A DNA stretch of 64,000 nt, taken from positions 1-64,000 of the forward strand of contig JAJPEN010000039.1 of NCBI GenBank assembly GCA_021166835.1, in the 5' to 3' direction. The position numbers and the translations under genes were made by a program. This document shows positions 37,995 to 46,032 of the stretch, piece after piece. Under the pieces are notes generated by a model. It had not been told where the DNA came from. It worked only from the letters and a program-made list of their open reading frames with translations, and did not search any database. Position 1 is the stretch's first letter, and each line of letters opens with the position of its first letter. The DNA comes from Burkholderiaceae bacterium (GTDB lineage Bacteria; Pseudomonadota; Gammaproteobacteria; Burkholderiales; Burkholderiaceae).

Positions 37995-38183
37995 ATGGCC
38001 GACAAACAGGTCTCCCAGGTTGCGCCGCCGCAGGAACCCGAAGAGCGGGTTCCGGTTTTCCAGCAGATCGTCGACAACCCGTTTCTGCTTCTGTTCCTCG
38101 GCGTCGTGAGCCCGACGGTCCTCTACATCCTCTGGGGTGTGATGGAGATCGCCGGAATCCCGGTTACGCCGCTCGCCCAGTGA
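37995..38183 (+). CDS. Small single-TM subunit of the heme-copper complex
   Basis: 62 residues: a Pro/Glu-rich N-terminus, then one TM (about 29-52, LLLFLGVVSPTVLYILWGVMEIAG). It opens the operon, 19 nt before the CuA subunit gene, so it is most likely a structural subunit like the tiny subunit IIa of ba3 oxidases. No family I can name. GAGGA lies upstream of the ATG. Confidence 0.7.
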   Translation: MADKQVSQVAPPQEPEERVPVFQQIVDNPFLLLFLGVVSPTVLYILWGVMEIAGIPVTPLAQ

Positions 38184-38202
38184 ACGGCGCAAGGAGACCG
38201 GC

Positions 38203-38742
38203 ATGAGTGCAATTCTTCCGCCGCCCAAGCGGGTCTGGTCGAGGGAGCCGATCGGTCGGGACGAAGTCCTGTGGATCGCGATCGCCTTCGTCTGGTGCCT
38301 GATCATGTTCTTCATGATGCCGTACTGGCACGTGTACGGTAACCAGAACCTGTCGGCCGAAACCTATCGCGTCAAGCCCGAGTTGTACGCCAAGGCTGCG
38401 CAGGAGATGGTCGACAAGTACACGGTGCGCACCGAAACCGACGAGAAGATCCCGGTGGTCGCGCCGCCCGCGGGCAGCGACATCTACCTGATCGCCCGGT
38501 TGTGGTCCTGGTGGCCGATCCTCGAACTCGAGAAGGGCAAGACCTATCGGCTGAATCTCAGCGCCATGGACTACCAGCACGGTTTCTCGCTGCAGCCCGA
38601 GAACATCAACATCCAGGTGTTGCCGGGCTACCAGCACGTCGTGACGATCCAGCCGAACCGCTCGGGCACCTACGCGATCGTCTGCAACGAGTTCTGCGGG
38701 ATCGGACACCACAAGATGGTGTCGCGGTTGTACGTCAAATAA
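38203..38742 (+). CDS. CuA subunit II of a heme-copper reductase (NorY-like)
   Basis: 179 residues. A single N-terminal TM (22-40) is followed by a periplasmic cupredoxin domain with the full CuA site: His126, Cys161, Cys165, His169 and Met172 (CNEFCGIGHHKM). One TM and short length fit the B-family (ba3-like) group and NorY. It takes electrons from a soluble donor (cytochrome c or cupredoxin) and passes them to subunit I. AAGGAG lies upstream. Confidence 0.88.
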   Translation: MSAILPPPKRVWSREPIGRDEVLWIAIAFVWCLIMFFMMPYWHVYGNQNLSAETYRVKPELYAKAAQEMVDKYTVRTETDEKIPVVAPPAGSDIYLIARLWSWWPILELEKGKTYRLNLSAMDYQHGFSLQPENINIQVLPGYQHVVTIQPNRSGTYAIVCNEFCGIGHHKMVSRLYVK

Positions 38743-38755
38743 GGAAGAGGCACTG

Positions 38756-40465
38756 ATGGCCACCGCCCAAGCGCTGTTCCGCATCTGCCCCCGATCGGGG
38801 CTGCAGTTCCACAAGTCGGCCGAGTCGCTGATCAAGATCAACGCCGTCGCCGGCATCGTCATGCTGCTGGTCGGCGGCGTGCTCGCGCTGCTGATCACGC
38901 TCACCCGCTGGCAGGCGATCCACCTCGTCGACGCCGACAATTTCTACCTGTTCCTCACCGCGCACGGGCTCGACATGCTCGTCGCGTGGATCATCTTCTT
39001 CGAAATCGCGATCCTGTACTTCTGCTCGTCGACGCTGCTGCGAACCCGATTGGCGACGCCACGCATCGCCTGGCTGGGTTTTGCGCTGATGGTCATCGGC
39101 GTGATCATGTGGAACACCACGGTGTTCCAGGGCAACTCGACGGTCATGATGACGTCGTACGTGCCGATGCCGGCAGCGCCCTGGTTCTACCTCGGGCTGA
39201 TCCTGTTCGCCGTCGGCGCGCTGATCGGTTGCTTCGTCTTCCTGGGCACGCTGGTGGTCGCGCGTTCGGAGAAGACCTACGAAGGGTCGATCCCGCTCGT
39301 CACGTTCGGCGCGCTCACCGCCTGCATCATCGCGATCTACACGATCGCCTCGGGCGCGATCATCCTGATCCCCACGTGGCTCTGGTCGATCGGCTACATC
39401 AAGCACATCGACCCGGTGATGTACCGCGTTATCTGGTGGGCCTTCGGCCACTCCTCGCAGCAGATCAACGTCGCCGCGCACGTGTCGGTCTGGTATGCGG
39501 TGGCCGCGATCGTCTTCGGCGCCAAGCCGATGTCCGAGCGCGTCAGCCGCGGTGCGTTCCTGCTCTACATCCTGTTCCTGCAACTGGCCGCCGCGCACCA
39601 CATCCTGGCCGATCCGGGCGTGGGCACCGAGTGGAAGGTGTTCAACACCAGCTACGCGATGTACCTCGCCGTGCTCGCGTCGATGGTCCACGGCCTGACG
39701 GTTCCGGGTGCGATGGAAGCCGCGCAACGCGAGAAGGGCTTCACCAAGGGCCTGTTCGAGTGGCTGCGCAAGGCGCCGTGGGGCAACCCGGTGTTCTCGG
39801 GCGTGTTCATCTCGCTGATCGGCTTCGGCTTCCTGGGCGGCATCTCGGGCGTCATGATGGGCACCGAGCAGCTGAACATGATCATCCACAACACGATCTA
39901 CGTGCCGGGCCACTTCCACGCCACCGTCGTTCTGGGCACCACGCTCGCGTTCATGGCGATCACGTACTTCCTGCTGCCCACGCTGTTCCAGCGCGAAATC
40001 ATCCTGCCGGGCTGGGCGAAGTGGCAGCCGTACGTCTTCGGCATCGGCATGGGCGTGTTCACGCTGACGATGATGGGCGCCGGCACGCTGGGTGTTCCGC
40101 GTCGTCACTGGGACATCACCTTCGCCGGCGCATCGCTGCCCTACGAGTTCCCGGGCACGGCGCTGCTGATGATGACGCTGGTCGGCATCTCGGGTGTGAT
40201 CGCGATCATCGGCGGCGCGATGTACATCATCGTCGCGGTCGGCACGGTGTTCTTCGGCAAGCGGCTCGATGCCGGCGCCTACACGACGCAGGTCAGCCCG
40301 CTGCGCCTGCCCCCGGTGGCCGCTGCCCTGCGCGGCCACGGCGTGGTCGGCGGCGGCTTCCACGCGCCGGGCACCTTCGCCTTCGCGCTGGTGTTCCTCG
40401 TCGCCTTCGTGCTGTACTACTTCGTCAACTGGAAATACCTGTCCACGGTATGGGGCTTGAGTTGA
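38756..40465 (+). CDS. Heme-copper catalytic subunit I without active-site tyrosine (NorS-like)
   Basis: 569 residues, about 13 TMs. Heme and CuB ligands are intact: His70 (low-spin heme), His232, His281 and His282 (CuB), His386 (high-spin heme) and His388 (low-spin). The helix VI motif HPEVY/HPIVY of O2 reductases is GHSSQQ: the cross-linked Tyr is Gln236, and no Tyr takes the cbb3 place in helix VII (HHILAD). With CuA subunit II and SenC this matches the norSY-senC arrangement described in ammonia oxidisers, one of the alternative NO reductase families. NO reduction is therefore favoured over O2 reduction, but this is inference. Confidence 0.8.
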   Translation: MATAQALFRICPRSGLQFHKSAESLIKINAVAGIVMLLVGGVLALLITLTRWQAIHLVDADNFYLFLTAHGLDMLVAWIIFFEIAILYFCSSTLLRTRLATPRIAWLGFALMVIGVIMWNTTVFQGNSTVMMTSYVPMPAAPWFYLGLILFAVGALIGCFVFLGTLVVARSEKTYEGSIPLVTFGALTACIIAIYTIASGAIILIPTWLWSIGYIKHIDPVMYRVIWWAFGHSSQQINVAAHVSVWYAVAAIVFGAKPMSERVSRGAFLLYILFLQLAAAHHILADPGVGTEWKVFNTSYAMYLAVLASMVHGLTVPGAMEAAQREKGFTKGLFEWLRKAPWGNPVFSGVFISLIGFGFLGGISGVMMGTEQLNMIIHNTIYVPGHFHATVVLGTTLAFMAITYFLLPTLFQREIILPGWAKWQPYVFGIGMGVFTLTMMGAGTLGVPRRHWDITFAGASLPYEFPGTALLMMTLVGISGVIAIIGGAMYIIVAVGTVFFGKRLDAGAYTTQVSPLRLPPVAAALRGHGVVGGGFHAPGTFAFALVFLVAFVLYYFVNWKYLSTVWGLS

Positions 40466-40466
40466 G

Positions 40467-41318
40467 TTGACCCGCACCGCAGGTTTTTTCCGCAGCACCC
40501 TCGGCCGAACGATCGCCGCTGTCGCGGCGGTCGTCTCGGCCGTTCTCATTGCCGGCGCCGGCCCCGCGACGGCGGCCCCGGACGCCGAGCGCACCGTCGC
40601 ACCCGACTACCGCAAGGCGCTCACCGACAGCCAGGCGGCGATCGGTCGACCGCTGCTCGACGTTGCCATGCGCGATCACACCGGCAAGCCGGTGCGTTTC
40701 AGCGACTTCGCCGGCAAGCCGCTGCTGGTGAGCCTCGTCTACACCGGCTGCTTCCAGGCGTGCCCGGTGGCCACGCAATTCCTCGCACAGGCGGTGCGCA
40801 CCGCGCGCGAGGCGCTCGGCAACGATCGCTTCCGCATCGTCTCGATCGGCTTCAACCAGCCTTTCGACGATCCGGCCGCGATGGCCGCGTTCCGCAAGCA
40901 GAACGGCATCGACGATCGCGACTGGCATTTCCTCAGTCCGGACCCGGAGCAGGTCGACGCGCTGACGGCAAACCTGGGGTTCACCTACGAGGCGACGCCG
41001 AAGGGCTTCGACCACGTAACGCAGGTAACGGTGGTCGATGCCGAGGGTGTCATCTACCGGCAGGTCTACGGCGAGAGCTTCGACCTGCCGATGCTGGTGC
41101 AGCCGCTGAAGGAACTGCTGTCCGGGCAGGCGTCGCGCGAGTTCACGCTCGAGAACGTCTGGGAGAAAGTGAAGCTGTACTGCACCGTCTACGACCCGCA
41201 CTCGGGTGGTTATCGGGTGAACTACGGCCTGTTCTTCGAGATCTTCGCCGGGCTCACCACGCTCGGTGCGATGGCCTGGTTCGTCGTTCGCGGCCTGCGA
41301 AACCCGAATCGCGCCTGA
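40467..41318 (+). CDS. SCO1/SenC-type copper chaperone with C-terminal TM
   Basis: 283 residues. Signal segment (14-36), thioredoxin-like SCO domain with copper ligands Cys95 and Cys99 (CFQAC) and His183 (FDHVTQ), then an extra C-terminal TM (about 258-276), unusual for SCO. It probably inserts copper into the CuA site of the upstream subunit II. TTG start one base after the subunit I stop, so tightly coupled. Confidence 0.88.
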   Translation: MTRTAGFFRSTLGRTIAAVAAVVSAVLIAGAGPATAAPDAERTVAPDYRKALTDSQAAIGRPLLDVAMRDHTGKPVRFSDFAGKPLLVSLVYTGCFQACPVATQFLAQAVRTAREALGNDRFRIVSIGFNQPFDDPAAMAAFRKQNGIDDRDWHFLSPDPEQVDALTANLGFTYEATPKGFDHVTQVTVVDAEGVIYRQVYGESFDLPMLVQPLKELLSGQASREFTLENVWEKVKLYCTVYDPHSGGYRVNYGLFFEIFAGLTTLGAMAWFVVRGLRNPNRA

Positions 41319-41332
41319 AGCGGGAGTGTTCG

Positions 41333-43000
41333 TTGAAGGCGCCACGCCGGCTGTCCGCGATGCCTGCCCCGATCGCCGTCGGCGCGACGGCAGCGGCGGG
41401 GAGCCTGCCTTCCGTTGACGATCCGCGTGCGCTGCGCACGCGTGCGGCGCGCCTCGTGCGCCGCATCGAGCGCGCCTTCGACCGCGCCTTCGGCGAGCAG
41501 GCGAATCCGCTGCGCCAGCTGGGCGGCCTGGCTTTCGACCTGTTCTGGCTGATTTCACTCACCGGCGCGTTCCTCTACATCTTCTACGACACGAGTGCCG
41601 ACGGCGCCTACGCGTCGGTGCAGCGGATGGCCAGCGGCGCCGTGCCCGGCGGCGCCTTCATGCGCAGCCTGCACCGCTTCGCGTCCGATGCAATGGTCGT
41701 CGTCGTCGCCGCGCACCTGCTGCGCGAATGGGCGTACGGGCGCTATCGCGGCTTTCGCTGGTTCACCTGGCTTACCGGCGTGCCGACGCCGTGGCTGATC
41801 CTGGCCGTCGGCGGCATCGGCTACTGGCTCGTCTGGGACACGGTGGCGCTGTTCGTCGCCACGGCCGTCGCCGAGTGGTTCGGCGCGCTCCCGGGATTCG
41901 ATCCGGCGCTGGTTCGCAACTTCCTCGACCCCGGCGCGGTGTCCGACCGGCTGTTCTCGCTGCTGATCTTCCTGCACATCGGCATCTCGCTCGCGCTGCT
42001 GCTGGCAATGTGGCTGCACGTCAAGCGACTGACTCAGCCCTGCACCAACGCTTCGCGCGCCGTGCTGTTGGGCACGCTCGGCGCGCTGTCGGTCGCGTCC
42101 CTGTTCGCTTCGGCGCCATTGCCGCCGCCGGCCGACCCGATGAATCTGGGCGGCGAACTCGCGCTCGACTGGTTCTATCTCGCGCCGTTCGCCGGGCTGC
42201 AGTCGAGTTCGCCGTGGCTCGTCTGGGCGGTGATGGCTGCGCTCACGCTGCTCGGTGCAGCCGCGCCGTGGCTGACGCGGCGCGCCCGCGCGCGCGCGCC
42301 GGTGGCCGTCGTCGATCCCGACAACTGCAACGGATGCCAGCGCTGCTTCGCCGATTGTCCGTACGCGGCAATCGAGATGGCGCCGCATCCGAGTGGACGC
42401 GGGCAGATCGCGGTGGTCGATGCCGATCGCTGCGCGTCGTGCGGCATCTGCGCCGGCGCGTGTCCTTCGTCGATGCCGTTTCGCTCGGACGCGCGCCTGG
42501 TCACCGGCATCGACCTGCCGGACCTCGGCGTCGGCGCGTTGCGCGACGAATTGCAGGCCGGGCTCGAAGCGCACCGGGGACCGGCGCCGATCGTCGTCTT
42601 CGCGTGCAATCATGCGGCCACGCCGGCGACGGCCCCCGACGTCGTGCCGATCTCGCTGCCGTGCGCCGCGATGCTGGCGCCGTCCTTCGTCGACTACGCG
42701 TTGCGCCAGGGCGCGCGCGGCGTCGCGGTCGCGTCGTGCCCGCCCGACGACTGCGAGTATCGTTTCGGCGCCCGCTGGACGGCGCAACGGCTTGCCGGCG
42801 AGCGCGAGCCCCGGTTGCGCGCGGCGGCCGAGCACCAGCGCGTCCGGCTGATCGAAGCAGCGCAAGAGGACTTGATCGCGCTACAGGCGCAACTGGCTCG
42901 TTTCCGGCACGATCTGGACGGCCTCGATCGGGTGCACACGCCGGCAGCGGTCGAGGTCGGGCTTTCCATGGAGAATCGCGATGGCGCAACAATCCACTAG
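41333..43000 (+). CDS. Cytochrome b - two [4Fe-4S] - MvhD/FlpD-like fusion
   Basis: 555 residues. Residues 60-315: cytochrome b-like membrane part with heme pairs His114/His128 and His215/His229 and a DWFYL segment (279-283), the same as in the fusion at 35809. 328-385: two [4Fe-4S] ferredoxin motifs (Cys332/335/338/342; 367/370/373/377). 418-488: a domain like MvhD/FlpD, the Fe-S subunit that links hydrogenases to heterodisulfide reductase, with Cys425, Cys444, Cys469 and Cys474 and the ASCPPDDCEYRFG signature. It should pass electrons from an unknown low-potential or thiol donor to the cytochrome b hemes. TTG start, GGGAG 6 nt upstream. Confidence 0.83.
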   Translation: MKAPRRLSAMPAPIAVGATAAAGSLPSVDDPRALRTRAARLVRRIERAFDRAFGEQANPLRQLGGLAFDLFWLISLTGAFLYIFYDTSADGAYASVQRMASGAVPGGAFMRSLHRFASDAMVVVVAAHLLREWAYGRYRGFRWFTWLTGVPTPWLILAVGGIGYWLVWDTVALFVATAVAEWFGALPGFDPALVRNFLDPGAVSDRLFSLLIFLHIGISLALLLAMWLHVKRLTQPCTNASRAVLLGTLGALSVASLFASAPLPPPADPMNLGGELALDWFYLAPFAGLQSSSPWLVWAVMAALTLLGAAAPWLTRRARARAPVAVVDPDNCNGCQRCFADCPYAAIEMAPHPSGRGQIAVVDADRCASCGICAGACPSSMPFRSDARLVTGIDLPDLGVGALRDELQAGLEAHRGPAPIVVFACNHAATPATAPDVVPISLPCAAMLAPSFVDYALRQGARGVAVASCPPDDCEYRFGARWTAQRLAGEREPRLRAAAEHQRVRLIEAAQEDLIALQAQLARFRHDLDGLDRVHTPAAVEVGLSMENRDGATIH

Positions 43001-43496
43001 TTCCGTTTTCCGCTGGGTCGGGCAGGCGATCCTGTACGCGGCGTTCGCCGCCTTCGTCGTCTATTTCTCCAGTTCGCCCACCTATCGCCACCTCGATCCC
43101 GACGAGGGGCTGTTGCGGCTGTCCTTCCGCCACCCCGGCCAGGTCGCCACCGACTGCCGCAAGCGAACGCCGGAGGAGCTGGCCAAGCTGCCGCCGCAGT
43201 TGCGCGAGGAAATGGACTGCCAGCGCCGGCGCTCGCCGGTGCAGGTGCGTGTCGAGCTCGACGGCAAGCTGCTGTTCGACAAGGTCTACCAGCCGGCCGG
43301 CCTGCAGCGCGACGGCGCGGCCAGCGGCTACTTCCGCATGCCGATTCCGGTGGGCGAGCACGACGTGCGCGTACAGCTCAACGACGACGTACGCGTGAAG
43401 GGCTTCAACCACGAGAACGAACGCAGCGTCGACGTGAAGCCCGGACAGGTGGTGCTGATCGACTTCGTCGAGAACCAGGGAGTGGTGATCCGATGA
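42981..43496 (+). CDS. Membrane-anchored hypothetical protein of the oxidase cluster
   Basis: 171 residues: one N-terminal TM (12-30), then a periplasmic beta-rich domain with two Cys (about 59 and 80) and a PEGA-like C-terminal region (VGEHDVRVQLNDD, VKPGQVVLIDF). No CuA or heme c motif. It overlaps the fusion gene by 20 nt and the second catalytic subunit by 4 nt, so it is probably made in step with them and may be that enzyme's accessory subunit. No family recognised. Confidence 0.75.
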   Translation: MAQQSTSSVFRWVGQAILYAAFAAFVVYFSSSPTYRHLDPDEGLLRLSFRHPGQVATDCRKRTPEELAKLPPQLREEMDCQRRRSPVQVRVELDGKLLFDKVYQPAGLQRDGAASGYFRMPIPVGEHDVRVQLNDDVRVKGFNHENERSVDVKPGQVVLIDFVENQGVVIR

Positions 43497-44971
43497 CGCG
43501 GGAAGCGCTGCTGCGCGGCCGCCCGACCTTCCTCGGGCGCGCGTTCGCGCGCACCGACGACCGCTTCGATCTCGCGGTTCCTTCCACCGAGCAGCGCACG
43601 ATCGCCACCGGGTGGCTGTTCCTCGGCGTGGCTGCGCTGATCGGTGCCGGCCTGTTCTCGATCCTGCTGGTGCTCGCGCGCACGCCGTACATCGCGAAAC
43701 TCATCCCCGGCGTCGATTTCTTCCACGTCGCGCTCGTCGTGCACGTGGACCTGTCGGTGCTCGTCTGGTTCGTCTCGATGGCCGGCATGCTGTGGACGAT
43801 CGACACCTCGCCGCGCTACATCGGTCTGGGCTGGTTCGCGCTCGCCGTCACCGCGATCGGCACGCTGTTCCTGGCGGTGGCGCCGTTCACCGGCGTGGCG
43901 GTGCCGGTGATGTCGAACTACGTGCCGGTGCTGCTGAACGACACGTTCCTCTACGGCCTGTGCGTGTTCGGCATCGGCTTCCTGCTGCTCACGTTGCGCT
44001 CCTTCGTCGCGCCGGCGCGCATGAGCCTGCGCATGGACGGCACCGACGCGTTGCGCTTCGGCCTGAAGGCGGCGGCGGTGTCGAGCGCCTTCGCGTTGCT
44101 GGCGATGGCCTGGTCGATCATCGAGGTGCCGCGCGAGCTCGACCCGAAGACGTATTACGAGCTGCTGTTCTGGGGCCCGGGCCACGTCGTGCAGTTCACC
44201 TGGACGCTGCTGATGCTCGTCGCCTGGGGCTGGCTCGCCACGCTGGTCGGCGCACCGTTGCCGCTCAGTCCGCGCGTGGTCGCGCTGCTCTACGCGATCG
44301 GCCTGCTGCCGGTTTTCTTCGTGCCGCCGATCTACCTGAACTGGACGATCCTCTCGGTCGAGCATCACAGGATGATGACCTGGCTGATGCGCTTCGGCGG
44401 CGGCCTGGCGATCCTGCCGATGGCGCTCGCGCTGGCGGTGGCGCTGTCGCGCAGCGCGCCGAAGAACGGGACGAATCGGCCGCTGCGCGCGGCGTTGATC
44501 ACGTCGCTGCTGCTGTTCACCGTGGGCGGGGGCATCGGCTTCCTGATCCAGGGGTCCGACGTGCGCGTGCCGGCGCATTACCACGGCTCGATCGTCGGCG
44601 TGACGCTCGCGCTGATGGGCCTGGCCTATGCGCTGCTGCCGCGGCTGGGCTTTCGCGCGCCGCAGGGTCGAGTCGCGAACTGGCAGCCGTGGCTGTACGG
44701 CGCGGGGCAGTTGCTGCACATCCTCGGTCTCGTCTGGTCGGGCGGCTACGGCGTGCAGCGCAAGGTCGCGGGCGCCGAGCAGGCGCTGCGCACGCCGCAG
44801 GAGGTCTTCGGCATGGGCGTGATGGGGCTGGGCGGGGCAATCGCGATCGTCGGCGGACTGCTCTTCATCTGGGTCGTGCTGGCTGCCGTGCGGGGCGGGC
44901 GCGCGCCGCACGGCGGCAACGCCGCCGCGAGCGGCGTCTGCGCCGGACCCGACGTCGCGCGCGAACCGTGA
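43493..44971 (+). CDS. Second heme-copper catalytic subunit, lacking CuA partner and active-site tyrosine
   Basis: 492 residues, about 12 TMs, distantly cbb3/NorB-like. Ligands: His84 (VVHVDL), His231 (GPGHVVQF), His291/His292 (VEHHRMM) and His362/His364 (HYH). Neither known tyrosine position is filled: helix VI +4 is Phe235, and the cbb3 helix VII site is Met. A glutamate (Glu290) sits beside the CuB histidines, reminiscent of the essential glutamates of NO reductases. No subunit with CuA or heme c follows, so its donor may be the cytochrome b fusion upstream. Probable NO reductase-like enzyme; family assignment needs a tree. Confidence 0.75.
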   Translation: MTREALLRGRPTFLGRAFARTDDRFDLAVPSTEQRTIATGWLFLGVAALIGAGLFSILLVLARTPYIAKLIPGVDFFHVALVVHVDLSVLVWFVSMAGMLWTIDTSPRYIGLGWFALAVTAIGTLFLAVAPFTGVAVPVMSNYVPVLLNDTFLYGLCVFGIGFLLLTLRSFVAPARMSLRMDGTDALRFGLKAAAVSSAFALLAMAWSIIEVPRELDPKTYYELLFWGPGHVVQFTWTLLMLVAWGWLATLVGAPLPLSPRVVALLYAIGLLPVFFVPPIYLNWTILSVEHHRMMTWLMRFGGGLAILPMALALAVALSRSAPKNGTNRPLRAALITSLLLFTVGGGIGFLIQGSDVRVPAHYHGSIVGVTLALMGLAYALLPRLGFRAPQGRVANWQPWLYGAGQLLHILGLVWSGGYGVQRKVAGAEQALRTPQEVFGMGVMGLGGAIAIVGGLLFIWVVLAAVRGGRAPHGGNAAASGVCAGPDVAREP

Positions 44972-45981
44972 TCCGCTGGCTGGCGATCGTCGCCTGCGTA
45001 CTCACCGTCTGCATCACCGCATCGAGCGCCTTCATCCGCCATTCGCAGGCCGGGCTCGGCTGTGCGGACTGGCCCGATGGCGAATGCGTGGCGGGCCTGC
45101 GGGCGGCGAAGGTCGATGCGCGCCCCACAGGGTCGATCGACGCGCAACCGGCCGCGCTACCCGGTGTACGCACCGCGCGCGCGTTGCATCGCGTGAGCGC
45201 GATGCTCGTCGGCGTGCTCGTGTTGCTGGTCGCGGTATTCGGTTGGTCGTCGATGCGCTTCGGCGCCCGCGTCGCACTCGCGATCGCGCTTGTCGACACG
45301 GCGTTCCTCGCCTGGCTGGGGCGCTTCACGCCGCATCCGGTTCCGCTGGTGACCATCGCCAACCTGGTCGGCGGCATTGCGCTGGCGGCGGCCTTCGCAT
45401 GGATCGCGGCGTCGCGTCGCGCGCCCATCCGGCCGGGCACCAGCGCGGCGACCTCCGCGTCGGACACTGCTGCCAACGGCGCTGCCCCGGGTACGACGAT
45501 CGACGTCGCTGCCCCGGCTACGACGGTCACCGTCGTCGCGCTCGCGCTGCTGGCAGCCGCCGCCTGGATCGGAACGATGATCGGAGCGCACGATGCGATC
45601 GGCATCTGCGAGGGCGCGCGCTGCGCGGGGTCGCTGCGCCTGGACGCCGGCACGCTCGATGCGTTCCGCCCGGCGGCTTCGATCGATGCGGCAGCCGCGC
45701 GCGGACTGCATTGGCTGCACCGGATCGTCGGCGCCGCCTTCGCGATCGCCGTCCTCGTCGTCGCCTGGCGAGCGCATCGCAACGGTGCGTCGCGTGCGGC
45801 GATCCTGCTCGTCCTGCTGCTCGTCGCGCAGATCGCCGCGGGAGTCGACACGACGATCGGCGTATGGCCGCTCGCCACCACGACGCTGCACAACGCAATG
45901 GCCACGCTGCTGGCCGTCGCGCTGGCCGCACTTGCGGCGCGAGGTCGATACGGGCTCGGCGACGAGCGCTCGCGCCGATAG
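44968..45981 (+). CDS. Divergent heme A synthase-like protein (CtaA/COX15 family)
   Basis: 337 residues with eight hydrophobic segments in two similar halves. GLGCADWP (29-36) is the CtaA/COX15 signature. Expected heme ligands His74, His251 and His308 are present, but the catalytic Glu of ExxH is Arg71 and the second N-terminal His is Asn132 (NLVGG for HLVGG). A Thr/Ala-rich linker (152-187) joins the halves. It may convert heme O to heme A for the subunits encoded upstream, or have lost that activity. GTG start overlapping the previous stop. Confidence 0.8.
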   Translation: MIRWLAIVACVLTVCITASSAFIRHSQAGLGCADWPDGECVAGLRAAKVDARPTGSIDAQPAALPGVRTARALHRVSAMLVGVLVLLVAVFGWSSMRFGARVALAIALVDTAFLAWLGRFTPHPVPLVTIANLVGGIALAAAFAWIAASRRAPIRPGTSAATSASDTAANGAAPGTTIDVAAPATTVTVVALALLAAAAWIGTMIGAHDAIGICEGARCAGSLRLDAGTLDAFRPAASIDAAAARGLHWLHRIVGAAFAIAVLVVAWRAHRNGASRAAILLVLLLVAQIAAGVDTTIGVWPLATTTLHNAMATLLAVALAALAARGRYGLGDERSRR

Positions 45982-45987
45982 GCGCGC

Positions 45988-46007
45988 GCGACGCGCGCTC
46001 GCGTCGC
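45988..46007. terminator. Hairpin after the oxidase operon
   Basis: An 8-bp perfect stem (gcgacgcg/cgcgtcgc) with a CGCT loop lies 7 nt after the last gene of the cluster and before the convergent phosphatase gene. No U-tract. Confidence 0.4.
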
Positions 46008-46032
46008 TCGTCGCGCCACCAGCGCATCCGCT

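Noticed and set aside
38203..40465. A normal ba3-type O2 reductase
   Set aside because: The helix VI tyrosine is missing and no alternative tyrosine is visible; SenC and the FNR-type box fit an NO reductase-like role better. O2 reduction is not excluded by experiment.
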